DNA of 32,532 nt. Origin: Pseudomonadota bacterium. Its GTDB lineage: Bacteria; Desulfobacterota; Desulfobacteria; Desulfobacterales; Desulfatibacillaceae. Positions 8,055-14,815 of the stretch are shown here, piece after piece. Where the stretch lies: NCBI GenBank assembly GCA_018829095.1, contig JAHJUF010000050.1:1-32532 (forward strand), given 5' to 3'. Position numbers and translations under genes: made by a program. Below the pieces are notes generated by a model. That model saw only the letters and a program-made list of their open reading frames with translations. It ran no database searches and was not told the DNA's origin. The stretch's first letter is position 1; every line of letters starts with the position of its first letter.

Positions 8055-9356
8055 TCATATCTTTCGGTTGTCGATGACCCGCTGAGCCTTGCCCTCGCTC
8101 CGGGCGATGGTCTTGGGCTCCACCAGCTTCACTCTCACCGAGACTCCGAGGGTTTCCTTGATGTTCTTGGCGATCTTCTTCTCCAGGGTCAAAAGGTCCT
8201 TGACCTCGTCGGAGAAGGCCTGCTCCCCCACCTCCACATTGACCGTGAGGTTGTCCAGGGTTCCCTCTCGGTCCACCACCAACTGGTAGTGGGGCTCCAC
8301 CTCGGTCATCTCCATAAGCACGGACTCGATCTGGGACGGAAAAACGTTCACGCCCCGGATGATGAGCATGTCGTCCGTGCGGCCGGACACACGGGTCATA
8401 CGCACCATGGTCCTGCCGCAGATGCAGGGGGCGTAGTTCAGGGAGGAAATGTCCCGGGTGCGGTACCGGAGGATAGGAAAAGCCTCCTTGGTGAGGCTCG
8501 TAAAAACCAGCTCCCCGGTCTCCCCTGGCCCGGCGGGATCGCCTGTTTCCGGCCGGATGATCTCCGGGAGAAAATGATCCTCGAAAATGTGGAGGCCCTT
8601 CTTGGCCTCGACGCACTCGATGGCCACGCCCGGGCCGATGACCTCGGAGAGGCCGTAGATGTCCACGGCCGAAAGATGCAGAATCCTTTCGATCTCCAGG
8701 CGCATGGTCTCAGACCAGGGCTCGGCGCCGAAGATACCGGACTTGAACTTGAGGGCAGAGAAATCTACCCCCATTTCCTGGGCCGCCTCGGCCAAGTGCA
8801 GGGCGTAGGAAGGCGTGCAGGTGAGGATCGTGGGGCCGAAGTCCCGCATGATAAGCACTTGGCGCTTGGTGTTGCCCCCGGAAATCGGGATCACCGAGGC
8901 ACCCAGCTTCTCGGCCCCGTAATGCACCCCCAGGCCGCCGGTAAACAGGCCGTACCCGTAGGCGTTGTGGATGATGTCCCCCCGGCTGGCTCCTCCGGCG
9001 GAAAGGGCCCGGGCCATGAGTTCCGCCCAGGTGGCCACGTCCCGGGCCGTGTACCCCACCACCGTGGGCTGGCCCGTGGTGCCCGAGGATGCGTGGATAC
9101 GGACCACGTTGTCCATGGGCACGGCGAACATGCCAAAGGGGTAGTTGTCGCGCAAATCCTGCTTGGTGGTGAAAGGAAGCCGCGAAAGATCCTTCAGGGA
9201 CTGAATGTCACCCGGCTTGACTCCGGCCTCGTCCAGCTTTCTCCTGTAAAAGGGGACCGTGGCGTAAATCCTTTCCACGTTGGCCCTCAACCTTCGGAGT
9301 TGGATCGCCTCAAGGGCCTCCCTGGGCAGGGTCTCGAACTCCATATTGTAAATCAT
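8055..9356 (-). CDS. paaK: Phenylacetate-CoA ligase (aryl-CoA ligase)
   Basis: A 433-residue adenylate-forming ligase with the complete PaaK set: [13 protein letters not shown] near residue 35, the P-loop [14 protein letters not shown] near residue 90, [31 protein letters not shown], and the C-terminal [14 protein letters not shown] with the catalytic Lys. It converts an aryl acid such as phenylacetate plus CoA and ATP to aryl-CoA, AMP and PPi. The ribosome binding site is AAGGGGAA about 7 nt before the ATG. It is the first gene after an unusual leader with aromatic codons and tandem terminators (9411-9620). In anaerobes such ligases work in phenylalanine breakdown. With indolepyruvate oxidoreductase they can also work in the reverse, assimilating direction. 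The oxidoreductase is not in this window. Confidence 0.92.
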   Translation of the reverse strand: MIYNMEFETLPREALEAIQLRRLRANVERIYATVPFYRRKLDEAGVKPGDIQSLKDLSRLPFTTKQDLRDNYPFGMFAVPMDNVVRIHASSGTTGQPTVVGYTARDVATWAELMARALSAGGASRGDIIHNAYGYGLFTGGLGVHYGAEKLGASVIPISGGNTKRQVLIMRDFGPTILTCTPSYALHLAEAAQEMGVDFSALKFKSGIFGAEPWSETMRLEIERILHLSAVDIYGLSEVIGPGVAIECVEAKKGLHIFEDHFLPEIIRPETGDPAGPGETGELVFTSLTKEAFPILRYRTRDISSLNYAPCICGRTMVRMTRVSGRTDDMLIIRGVNVFPSQIESVLMEMTEVEPHYQLVVDREGTLDNLTVNVEVGEQAFSDEVKDLLTLEKKIAKNIKETLGVSVRVKLVEPKTIARSEGKAQRVIDNRKI

Positions 9357-9410
9357 TGCCGTTTCCCCTTTCTTTTCGGCCTGTGATTCTTGCGGCGGGG
9401 CGATCCCTTC

Positions 9411-9443
9411 AAAAAAAAGCCGCAGGCTTCGTCAGCCCACGGC
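9411..9443 (-). terminator. Leader terminator 2 upstream of paaK
   Basis: On the minus strand, GCCGTGGGCT (9443-9434) pairs with AGCCTGCGGC (9428-9419) around a 5-nt GACGA loop. This gives 10 pairs, two of them G-T wobbles, followed directly by eight T (9418-9411). It is a canonical intrinsic terminator lying 55 nt before the paaK start, so transcripts must pass it to express the operon. Its 5' arm can instead pair with the 3' arm of terminator 1. Confidence 0.82.
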
Positions 9444-9453
9444 CTTTTGCAAT

Positions 9454-9488
9454 AAAAAACCATGGGCTTTTCATCGTCTGCCCATGGT
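9454..9488 (-). terminator. Leader terminator 1 upstream of paaK
   Basis: On the minus strand, CCATGGGC (9487-9480) and GCCCATGG (9467-9460) form a perfect 8-bp stem with a 12-nt loop. The stem is followed immediately by six T (9459-9454). The 5' arm overlaps the 3' strand of the long upstream helix (9476-9487), so the two structures exclude each other. The 3' arm can also pair with 9442-9435, the 5' arm of terminator 2. Confidence 0.75.
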
Positions 9489-9540
9489 GGCTTTGCCGCA
9501 ATTCCTGGCTTTGCCTACTCAGGCTTCCCCACGGGCAGAC
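9476..9540 (-). promoter_or_regulatory. Antiterminator helix of the paaK-liv leader
   Basis: GTCTGCCCGTGG (minus strand, 9540-9529) pairs with CCATGGGCAGAC (9487-9476) over 12 bp, with a single G-T wobble. Forming it removes the 5' arm of terminator 1. The 5' strand lies inside the last codons of the leader peptide (residues 17-20), so a translating ribosome would mask it. The enclosed segment holds a small GCCT/AGGC hairpin around the leader stop codon and two GGCAAAGCC-like stretches. The geometry is that of an attenuator or riboswitch. I could not match it to a known aptamer class. Confidence 0.65.
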
Positions 9541-9590
9541 TTCCGAAAGCGAAAGTACCCGGAATAAAAACCGCCAATAAAAGCACCCAT
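9519..9590 (-). CDS. Aromatic-rich leader peptide of the paaK-liv operon
   Basis: A 23-codon ORF with ATG at 9590 and TGA at 9521-9519. GGGAG lies 6 nt upstream of the ATG, and a sigma-70-like promoter about 30 nt further upstream. Residues 4-15 contain Phe4, Phe8, Tyr9, Tyr12, Phe13 and Phe15, six aromatics in twelve positions. The tail (residues 16-23, RKSARGEA) has none. It resembles leader peptides of Phe/Tyr-controlled attenuators, where stalling at aromatic codons decides which RNA helix forms. The stop codon lies in the loop of a small hairpin. It was found by reading the leader by eye and is too short for ordinary gene calling. The coding role is inferred from position, ribosome binding site and composition. 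Confidence 0.6.
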   Translation of the reverse strand: MGAFIGGFYSGYFRFRKSARGEA

Positions 9591-9625
9591 CCTGATCTCC
9601 CAAGACTTTAGCAGGAAATGCGGGA

Positions 9626-9654
9626 CCCATAACAGTCCGGGCATGAACTGTCAA
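9626..9654 (-). promoter_or_regulatory. Promoter of the paaK-liv operon leader
   Basis: On the minus strand TTGACA (9654-9649), a perfect -35 box, is followed after 17 nt by TATGGG (9631-9626), a poor -10. A start near 9620 would give about 30 nt before the leader peptide and a 264-nt leader before paaK. The -35 match is strong and the -10 match is weak. Confidence 0.5.
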
Positions 9655-9710
9655 GCGAAAAGACTCGCCGCAGGGAGGCGATCCGCCCGTCCAGCCGCGC
9701 CGGGAGCGTG

Positions 9711-9740
9711 TTGCGCGCCATACAAGGCTTGTGGTATTTT
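9711..9740 (+). promoter_or_regulatory. Possible promoter for the small plus-strand gene
   Basis: TTGCGC (9711-9716) and TATTTT (9735-9740) are separated by 18 nt, about 55 nt before the start at 9796. This is the only reasonable sigma-70-like pair seen in this short divergent region. Confidence 0.3.
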
Positions 9741-9795
9741 TGGATGGAAATAGAAAATGGATGGAGACAAACCCGCATTTGCCTGGAGGCACGCC

Positions 9796-10167
9796 ATGAG
9801 CTTCGAACTGCTCCTCTATCATTCCAGGACCCGCGAGCTTGTGCCCTTTGAAAAACGGAAAAGGCTGAGGGCCACCCACGTCCCCTTTTCCGGATCCCCC
9901 CGGGCCCACGGCCTGGACCCAGACCGTCTCCTTCTGGTGGCTGACCCTTTCAGCTCCGGCAGCCACTACCTGGAGTTCTCCCTTTCCGACGTTGATTTCG
10001 TGGAAAAGCTTCCCAGCCTGGTGACCGTGGACGGTGAATCCATAAACATGGCGAGGATCTGGGTGCGGAAGGGAAGTTTGGGCCTGCGCCTGTCCCCCTT
10101 TGTGGTGGAAGACACGGCCGGGGCTGCCCCGGCGGCATCCCTGGAGATGGACCCTTTTTCCTGGTAG
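9796..10167 (+). CDS. Conserved-looking hypothetical protein, 123 residues
   Basis: I do not recognise this protein. The start at 9796 is chosen over an in-frame ATG at 9757 because GGAGG lies 6 nt before it. It begins MSFELLLYHSRTRELVPFEKRKR and has no signal peptide or membrane span. It alternates beta-like segments (DRLLLVADPFSSGSHYLEFSL, RIWVRKGSLGLRLSPFVVED) and ends in a short Pro/Ala-rich tail. It is transcribed divergently from the paaK-liv leader and converges on the kinase-like gene. Codon use looks like that of the neighbouring genes and the opposite-strand frame has no recognisable domain, so it is probably real. Function unknown. Confidence 0.6.
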   Translation: MSFELLLYHSRTRELVPFEKRKRLRATHVPFSGSPRAHGLDPDRLLLVADPFSSGSHYLEFSLSDVDFVEKLPSLVTVDGESINMARIWVRKGSLGLRLSPFVVEDTAGAAPAASLEMDPFSW

Positions 10168-10200
10168 GGGTGAATCTGACGGACAAGGGGCTTTGCAAGC

Positions 10201-10243
10201 CCAAAAAACAAAGCTTCCCGGGTCTCCACCAGACCCGGGAAGC
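10201..10243 (-). terminator. Intrinsic terminator of the hybrid kinase-like gene
   Basis: On the minus strand, GCTTCCCGGGTCT (10243-10231) and AGACCCGGGAAGC (10225-10213) form a perfect 13-bp stem with a 5-nt loop. The stem is followed by TTTGTTTTTTGG. It lies 45 nt beyond the stop codon of the gene ending at 10288. It may also shield against read-through from the convergent plus-strand gene, but the T tract is on the minus side only. Confidence 0.85.
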
Positions 10244-10287
10244 GACCACCAGGTGGGCCGTCCCACCCAGCGGAAAAGCATCCTTCC

Positions 10288-12276
10288 CTATTCTCTCTCG
10301 TCCAGCACTTCCCGAACGGTCTCCGCCAGGGTTTTCGCCCCCACCGGTTTGGACATCAGGCGAGCCAGCCCCACGGCCTGGGCGTTCTCCCGGCTCACCA
10401 GGCTGCTGTTGGCCGTACAGAGGATCACGGGGATATCCGGCCTCACCGAAAGAATCTGATCCGTAAGCTCCAGGCCAGTCATGATTTCCATGTTCTGATC
10501 CGTGATGACCAGGGAGTACCGTTTGGGGTTTTGCAGGAAGACTTCCAGCGCCTTCTCGGCGCTCTCCACGGCCGTGACCTGGTAGCCAAGACGGTCCAGG
10601 AGGGTCTTTCCGAAGTCCCGCAGGGCCGGCTGGTCATCCACGAACAGGATTTGTTCCGAGCCGCCGGGCAGGGAGACCCGGAACTCGTTATTCACCACGA
10701 AACCCGTCTCCCCGCCAGGCAGTGGCAGATACACATGAAAGCTGGTCCCCAGGCCAGGCTCGGACTCCACGGACATGCCGCCTCCATGGGCCGCGATGAT
10801 GCTCTGGGCCACGGCCAGCCCCAGGCCCTCCCCGGTTTCCGGGCACTGGGCCGCGAAACAGGGCTCGAAGATCCACTGGAGCGTTTCCTGAGAAATACCC
10901 TTTCCCGTGTCCTTGATCGTGATGCGAGCGTAGGAGCCTGGCCGGAGCCCCGGAAGCCGGGAGGCGTCGGCCGAGGTCAGATCTTCCCGGAACAGGCCGA
11001 TCTCCAGGGCCCCCCCTTCGTTGCGCATGGATTCCACGGAGTTGGCGAACAGGTGAAACAAAACCCTTTCTATCTGCACCGCATCGGCCATGATCTCCAG
11101 GCTTCCCGGCCCCAGGTACAAATGGGCCTGGATGCCCTTGGGAAGACCCGGGCGCATGGAGAACAGGGTCTCCTCCACCAGCCGCCGGAGTTCCACGGGC
11201 TCACGGCTGGAAGCTTCCCGCCCGGCAAAGGACAGGATCTTGGCAGCCAGATGGCGGGCGTGGTGAGCCGAGTCCAGCAGATTCAAGAGGCTGGGCCGCA
11301 CGGGATGCTCCTCGCTGAGTTCCATGGACTCCACCACCTGGGCTGACTCCACCACGGACCAGAGGACCCGGCAAATGTCCTCGGCGATGCCTGCGGCCAA
11401 GGTGCTTACCGCCTCCAGGCGCTGGGCCTCCATGAGGTGGCGATCGCGGCTGGACCTCTCCTCCGCCATATCCTGAACCAGGGGGATCTTGTGGCCCCAC
11501 ACCGCCAGGTTCACCAGGTTGCGCCAAGGATCCTGGACCGGGTAGACCCCTCCGGCGTAACGGAACTCGCCCTGCTCGTGGGAAAAGCTCACCGGCCTAC
11601 CGGTGCTCCTGGCCACGTCCACCAGCATATGCGCGTCCTCCTGGTCGGCTCCAGGAATGACATCCCACACTGGGCGGCCAATCATCTCTCCGGCCTTGCC
11701 CGAACCTGTCCAGGCGGGGCAGGAAGCGGCCAGGACCGAGCCTTCGGAGTCGGTTAGGAGGCTGAACTCCATGGTGGGAGCCTGCTCATGAACCGCGGCC
11801 TGGGCCACCAGCACGGGCACGAGAGCGGTGTTCCGGCTTGAAACCGGAGTTTTTTTGCCGCCTCCGCTGCCCCCATCATTCCCTTTCGCGGGCATGGGAG
11901 TGCCGGAAATCCCCAGCATGACCTTGAGGCGTTCAGCCAGTTCCTGGGGCATGAAGGGCTTGGGCAGGTAGTCGTCCGCTCCGACCCGGGAAGCCTCCAG
12001 GTACTCCATGTCACCGAAGGAGCCGGAGATCATGATGACCGGGATATGTTTGAACTGTTCGTCCTGCTTGATCCGCTCAACCACCTGGAATCCGTCCATG
12101 CCTGGCATGAAGGCGTCCAGGAGCACGGCGTCCGGCATGTAGTCCTCCATCTTGGCCAGGCCCTCGAGGCCGGACTTGGCCGTGTCCACGCTGCACTCGG
12201 GGATCAGGCGGGTCAGCAGTTTTTCGATGATGGCCAGGCAGCCGTTGTCGTCGTCTATGGCCAGGATTCTTTTCAT
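10288..12276 (-). CDS. Hybrid REC-kinase-REC protein lacking the phospho-accepting His
   Basis: A 662-residue protein. The N-terminal receiver is intact (Asp54 in VLLDAFMPGMDG, Lys in YLPKPF). A PAS-like middle follows (about 165-275), then a dimerisation/phosphotransfer helix, a HATPase domain, and a C-terminal receiver (VDDQPALRD; acceptor Asp in VITDQNM). The HATPase keeps its N box (ANSVESM), G1 (KDTGKGIS) and G2 (GEGLGLAVA). The H-box, [13 protein letters not shown] in the kinase at 14816-16732, reads STLAAGIAEDICR here. Glu299 therefore replaces His; the codon is GAG at 11382-11380. It cannot autophosphorylate on that site in the usual way. It may act as a phosphatase, a scaffold, or a receiver-driven module. 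It lies 70 nt downstream of a secreted-protein gene. Confidence 0.85.
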   Translation of the reverse strand: MKRILAIDDDNGCLAIIEKLLTRLIPECSVDTAKSGLEGLAKMEDYMPDAVLLDAFMPGMDGFQVVERIKQDEQFKHIPVIMISGSFGDMEYLEASRVGADDYLPKPFMPQELAERLKVMLGISGTPMPAKGNDGGSGGGKKTPVSSRNTALVPVLVAQAAVHEQAPTMEFSLLTDSEGSVLAASCPAWTGSGKAGEMIGRPVWDVIPGADQEDAHMLVDVARSTGRPVSFSHEQGEFRYAGGVYPVQDPWRNLVNLAVWGHKIPLVQDMAEERSSRDRHLMEAQRLEAVSTLAAGIAEDICRVLWSVVESAQVVESMELSEEHPVRPSLLNLLDSAHHARHLAAKILSFAGREASSREPVELRRLVEETLFSMRPGLPKGIQAHLYLGPGSLEIMADAVQIERVLFHLFANSVESMRNEGGALEIGLFREDLTSADASRLPGLRPGSYARITIKDTGKGISQETLQWIFEPCFAAQCPETGEGLGLAVAQSIIAAHGGGMSVESEPGLGTSFHVYLPLPGGETGFVVNNEFRVSLPGGSEQILFVDDQPALRDFGKTLLDRLGYQVTAVESAEKALEVFLQNPKRYSLVITDQNMEIMTGLELTDQILSVRPDIPVILCTANSSLVSRENAQAVGLARLMSKPVGAKTLAETVREVLDERE

Positions 12277-12346
12277 TTTCCTTTTCCTTTCCCAAAATCT
12301 CCGAGGGGTGAATTTCCTGTCGCCTTTTCCCTGTTCCGGACCGACC

Positions 12347-12886
12347 CTAATGGGCTGAGAACTTCACCGATCCGTCGATCTTGATGCCCATCCCACCGAT
12401 CACCAGCGAACCCAGGCTCTTGCCCTGTCCGGGATCGGGCCCCAGGGTGATGCTCCCCACCTCGAACCGCTCAATGAAGATGTCCGCGTGGTCAAAGTCC
12501 ATTTCAAGGCCCGTGACCTCCGTCATGCCGTTGGGCAGGGTCTCGGTGGTCATCTGGACGCTCAGGGACTCTCCGAAATCCGCGCGGCCCTTGTAGATCA
12601 CGTTGTTCAAGCTCAACCAAGCGCCGGTGCCTTTTTCGCCGGTGCCGCATCCATCCTCGTCGCCCCAGGCCAGAACATCGGTCTGGCCTTCCCAGTTGAA
12701 GCCCTGAGTGGTGAGGGCGATACCCGTCTGGGCGCGGACACTGGAGAGTTCTTCGTTGGTGAGTTCCTGGCCCAGGTTGATGGGAAGCATTCCCGCGTGG
12801 ACGGTGCCCGCGAAGCCGAAGACGATCAAGGAAGCGAGAAGTACGGAGGCGATGACCATGGTGTTTTTCTGATGATTCTTTTTCAT
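12347..12886 (-). CDS. Secreted protein with ELSxVxAQ-type N-terminal motif
   Basis: A 179-residue protein. It has a Lys-rich N-terminus, a hydrophobic stretch (VIASVLLASLIVFGFAG) and a probable cleavage site after VHA, so it is exported. Directly after the signal comes LGQELTNEELSSVRAQTGIAL. This resembles the L-x(n)-ELS-x-V-x-(A/G)Q-x-G motif at the start of a group of exported, filament- or pilus-associated proteins of the FilA/DUF6160 type. The remainder is Gly- and Asp-rich with beta-like repeats (MDFDHADIFIERFEVGSITLG). It lies between two signalling genes and is preceded by a long AT-rich region with a possible sigma-54 site. The family link is tentative. A surface or pilus-related role is inferred only from the motif. 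Confidence 0.65.
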   Translation of the reverse strand: MKKNHQKNTMVIASVLLASLIVFGFAGTVHAGMLPINLGQELTNEELSSVRAQTGIALTTQGFNWEGQTDVLAWGDEDGCGTGEKGTGAWLSLNNVIYKGRADFGESLSVQMTTETLPNGMTEVTGLEMDFDHADIFIERFEVGSITLGPDPGQGKSLGSLVIGGMGIKIDGSVKFSAH

Positions 12887-13355
12887 GAGCTTTTTCCTTT
12901 CGAAGCCAGAGGTTGGTTTAACAACTTGTTTTTGCGGTGATTAATTTCCGCAAAACCTTGTTGCCTATCTGGTATTTCAAGGAGCATGCCAAAAGGCTCA
13001 AGAAAAGTTTTAATATAATATTTTCAGAATGTTATCTTATAAGTCCTGGCCCATAAACATCAGTTTACTACTAGTTTTTTGTTCATGGTTTCCGGCTGAC
13101 TGTTCACCATTATCGGATAGTGGCAGAACCACCTGAAATAAAAGACAATCCAAGCTATTGCAGGGATGACGATCTGAAGAAACGAGAAGGGATTCCGGAT
13201 TTGCTGCCCGGGTTAATGGAAAATATTCAAAGGGTTAAAAGACGGAGGGGAGGTTTTCCACAAAAAGCGAACAGATGGGGGGAGCGAGGAAAGCAGGGGT
13301 ATAAAAAAGTGGATGCGGCAGTGAACGGTATGAAAAAAGAAGGAAACAGGTGGAA
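12887..13355. other. Gene-free AT-rich interval between the NtrC-type gene and the secreted protein gene
   Basis: About 470 bases with no convincing gene. The middle (about 12940-13110) is much more AT-rich than the flanks, as in a regulatory region. An open frame on the plus strand (13120-13506) runs into the 3' end of the NtrC-type gene, has no domain and is not accepted. The only specific signal seen is the weak sigma-54-like element at 12976-12992. Confidence 0.6.
12976..12992 (-). promoter_or_regulatory. Possible sigma-54 promoter for the secreted protein gene
   Basis: On the minus strand, TTGGCATGCTCCTTGAA compares with the sigma-54 consensus TTGGCACG-N4-TTGCA. The GG of the -24 box is intact. 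The -12 box has GA instead of the near-invariant GC. A start near 12964 would give a 78-nt untranslated region. The adjacent NtrC-type activator makes it plausible, but the -12 mismatch keeps confidence low. Confidence 0.25.
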
Positions 13356-14813
13356 TCAGGAAGAAGGACGGTCGTCCAGGTCCCAGCCCATGCGGGAGAC
13401 GTTATGCTTTTTCAAAAGGCCGTACAGGCGGGTACGGCCCAGGTCAGCGATTCGGCAGGCCTCCTGGATGTTGCCCCTGGTCCTGGCCATGAGGTCCTGG
13501 AGGTAAGCCTTTTCCGCCTCGTTGAGGACTTCCTCCCGCATGCTTTTGTAGCTGCTTGGCACAGCGGGATTGGAAACCGGAGGCGGCCCTCCTGCTTCCC
13601 GGGTCCCCGGAGCCTGTACGGGGCCGGCCGACTGCATGGAGGCCTGGATGGCCCGGATACGAATATGGGCGGGAAGATGCTTGGCAAAGAGGGTGGATTC
13701 GTCCACCGCCACGGCCAGGGACCGCTCCACCACGTTCACCAGTTCCCGAACATTTCCGGGCCAGGAATAGGCGGCCAGGGTGTCCAGGTATTCCGGGGAC
13801 AGGCCCTTGGACCCCGCACCCTGGCGCTGGCATAGCCGGTTGACATGGAAAACGGCCATGTCCCGGATATCCTCGGCACGTTCCTGCAGGGGGGGCAAGG
13901 TGATAACGGTGGAATTGATGCGGTAAAGAAGGTCCTTCCTGAAACCGCCCTCGTCCGACATCTTCTCCAGATTCCGGTTGGTGGCGGCCACCAGGCGAAA
14001 ATCGGAGGTCTTTTCCGCACCGCCTCCCACAGGCCGGAACCTGTGCTCCTGGAGCACCCGGAGAAAGGATTTCTGGATGGAAAGGGGAAGCTCGCCGATT
14101 TCGTCCAGAAAAAGCGTACCATTGTCGGCCTGGGCCACCAGGCCCTTCTGATCCCGGTCCGCGCCGGTGAAGGCGCCCTTCCGGTGGCCGAACAGGGTGC
14201 TTTCCACCAGGGTTTCCGGCAGGCCGGCGCAGTCCACCACCACCAGTTCACCCAAGGAGCGGAGGCTGTTTTCGTGGATGGCCTGGGCGAAGAGTTCCTT
14301 TCCCGTGCCAGTTTCGCCGGTGATGAGCACGCTGGCGTCTCCGGCTGCGGCCTGGGCCACCAAGTCCAGGCAGTGCCTCATGGCCGGACTGTTGGTCACG
14401 ATGCCCGTCTGCTTCAGAGCCACGGCGGGCTTTTTTGCTTTTCTGGCGTTGTCCAGGTATTGGAACACCCGGGTGAGGGGGAGCATGATCTTGCGGGGGG
14501 ACACGGGCTTTTCCACGTAATCCCACGCCCCGTTCACGATGGCGGTTTCCGCCCCGTCCGGGGTGCCGTACCCCGTCATGATGATGACTTCCGGCGGATC
14601 GGGGAGTTGCCGGATTCTCGCCAAAGCTTCCAGGCCGTTTCCATCCGGCATGTTGACGTCCAGAAACACCAGGTCAACGGGCTCCTGTTGGAGCCGTTCC
14701 AGGCCCCCGGAAAGGGTGGACCGGCCCTCGCTCTCGTGGCCCAACCGGCGCACCAGACCCACCATCATTTCGCACAGGGAGCGATCGTCATCAATGACCA
14801 GAACCTTACCCAT
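13356..14813 (-). CDS. Sigma-54-dependent NtrC-family response regulator
   Basis: A 485-residue protein with three domains in the standard order. The receiver (1-120) has acidic residues DDD at 8-10 and acceptor Asp52 in FLDVNMPDGNG. The AAA+ domain (about 140-370) has Walker A GETGTGKE (166-173), the sigma-54-contacting GAFTGA loop (213-218) and Walker B TLFLDEIG (233-240). A Fis-type helix-turn-helix ends the protein (AEKAYLQDLMARTRGNIQEAC, then RTRLYGLLKKH). It activates transcription from sigma-54 promoters when phosphorylated. It starts 2 nt after the stop codon of the hybrid kinase at 14816-16732, so the two form a cognate pair in one operon. The target promoter is unknown; a weak candidate lies 364 nt downstream of its stop codon. 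Confidence 0.93.
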   Translation of the reverse strand: MGKVLVIDDDRSLCEMMVGLVRRLGHESEGRSTLSGGLERLQQEPVDLVFLDVNMPDGNGLEALARIRQLPDPPEVIIMTGYGTPDGAETAIVNGAWDYVEKPVSPRKIMLPLTRVFQYLDNARKAKKPAVALKQTGIVTNSPAMRHCLDLVAQAAAGDASVLITGETGTGKELFAQAIHENSLRSLGELVVVDCAGLPETLVESTLFGHRKGAFTGADRDQKGLVAQADNGTLFLDEIGELPLSIQKSFLRVLQEHRFRPVGGGAEKTSDFRLVAATNRNLEKMSDEGGFRKDLLYRINSTVITLPPLQERAEDIRDMAVFHVNRLCQRQGAGSKGLSPEYLDTLAAYSWPGNVRELVNVVERSLAVAVDESTLFAKHLPAHIRIRAIQASMQSAGPVQAPGTREAGGPPPVSNPAVPSSYKSMREEVLNEAEKAYLQDLMARTRGNIQEACRIADLGRTRLYGLLKKHNVSRMGWDLDDRPSS

Positions 14814-14815
14814 GG

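Noticed and set aside
6233-9386. Long plus-strand open frames opposite livK and paaK
   Set aside because: They mirror well-supported minus-strand genes, are His/Gly/Asp-rich without domains, and arise from high GC at third codon positions.
9411-9540. Known riboswitch class (c-di-GMP-I/GEMM or cobalamin) in the paaK leader
   Set aside because: GGCAAAGCC and AGCCAGGA stretches resemble parts of these aptamers, but the GEMM P2/GAAA core and the cobalamin box are absent. The aromatic leader ORF and competing terminators explain the region better.
9570-9602. Frame reading Cys-Phe-Tyr-Trp-Arg-Phe-Leu-Phe in the same leader
   Set aside because: It contains consecutive Phe-Tyr-Trp codons, but its only near start is a TTG that lies before the ribosome binding site used by the ATG at 9590. 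No start with proper spacing exists in that frame.
13120-13506. Plus-strand ORF running into the NtrC-type gene
   Set aside because: It has no good ribosome binding site or recognisable domain, its Lys/Arg-rich N-terminus lies in AT-rich noncoding DNA, and it overlaps the real gene.
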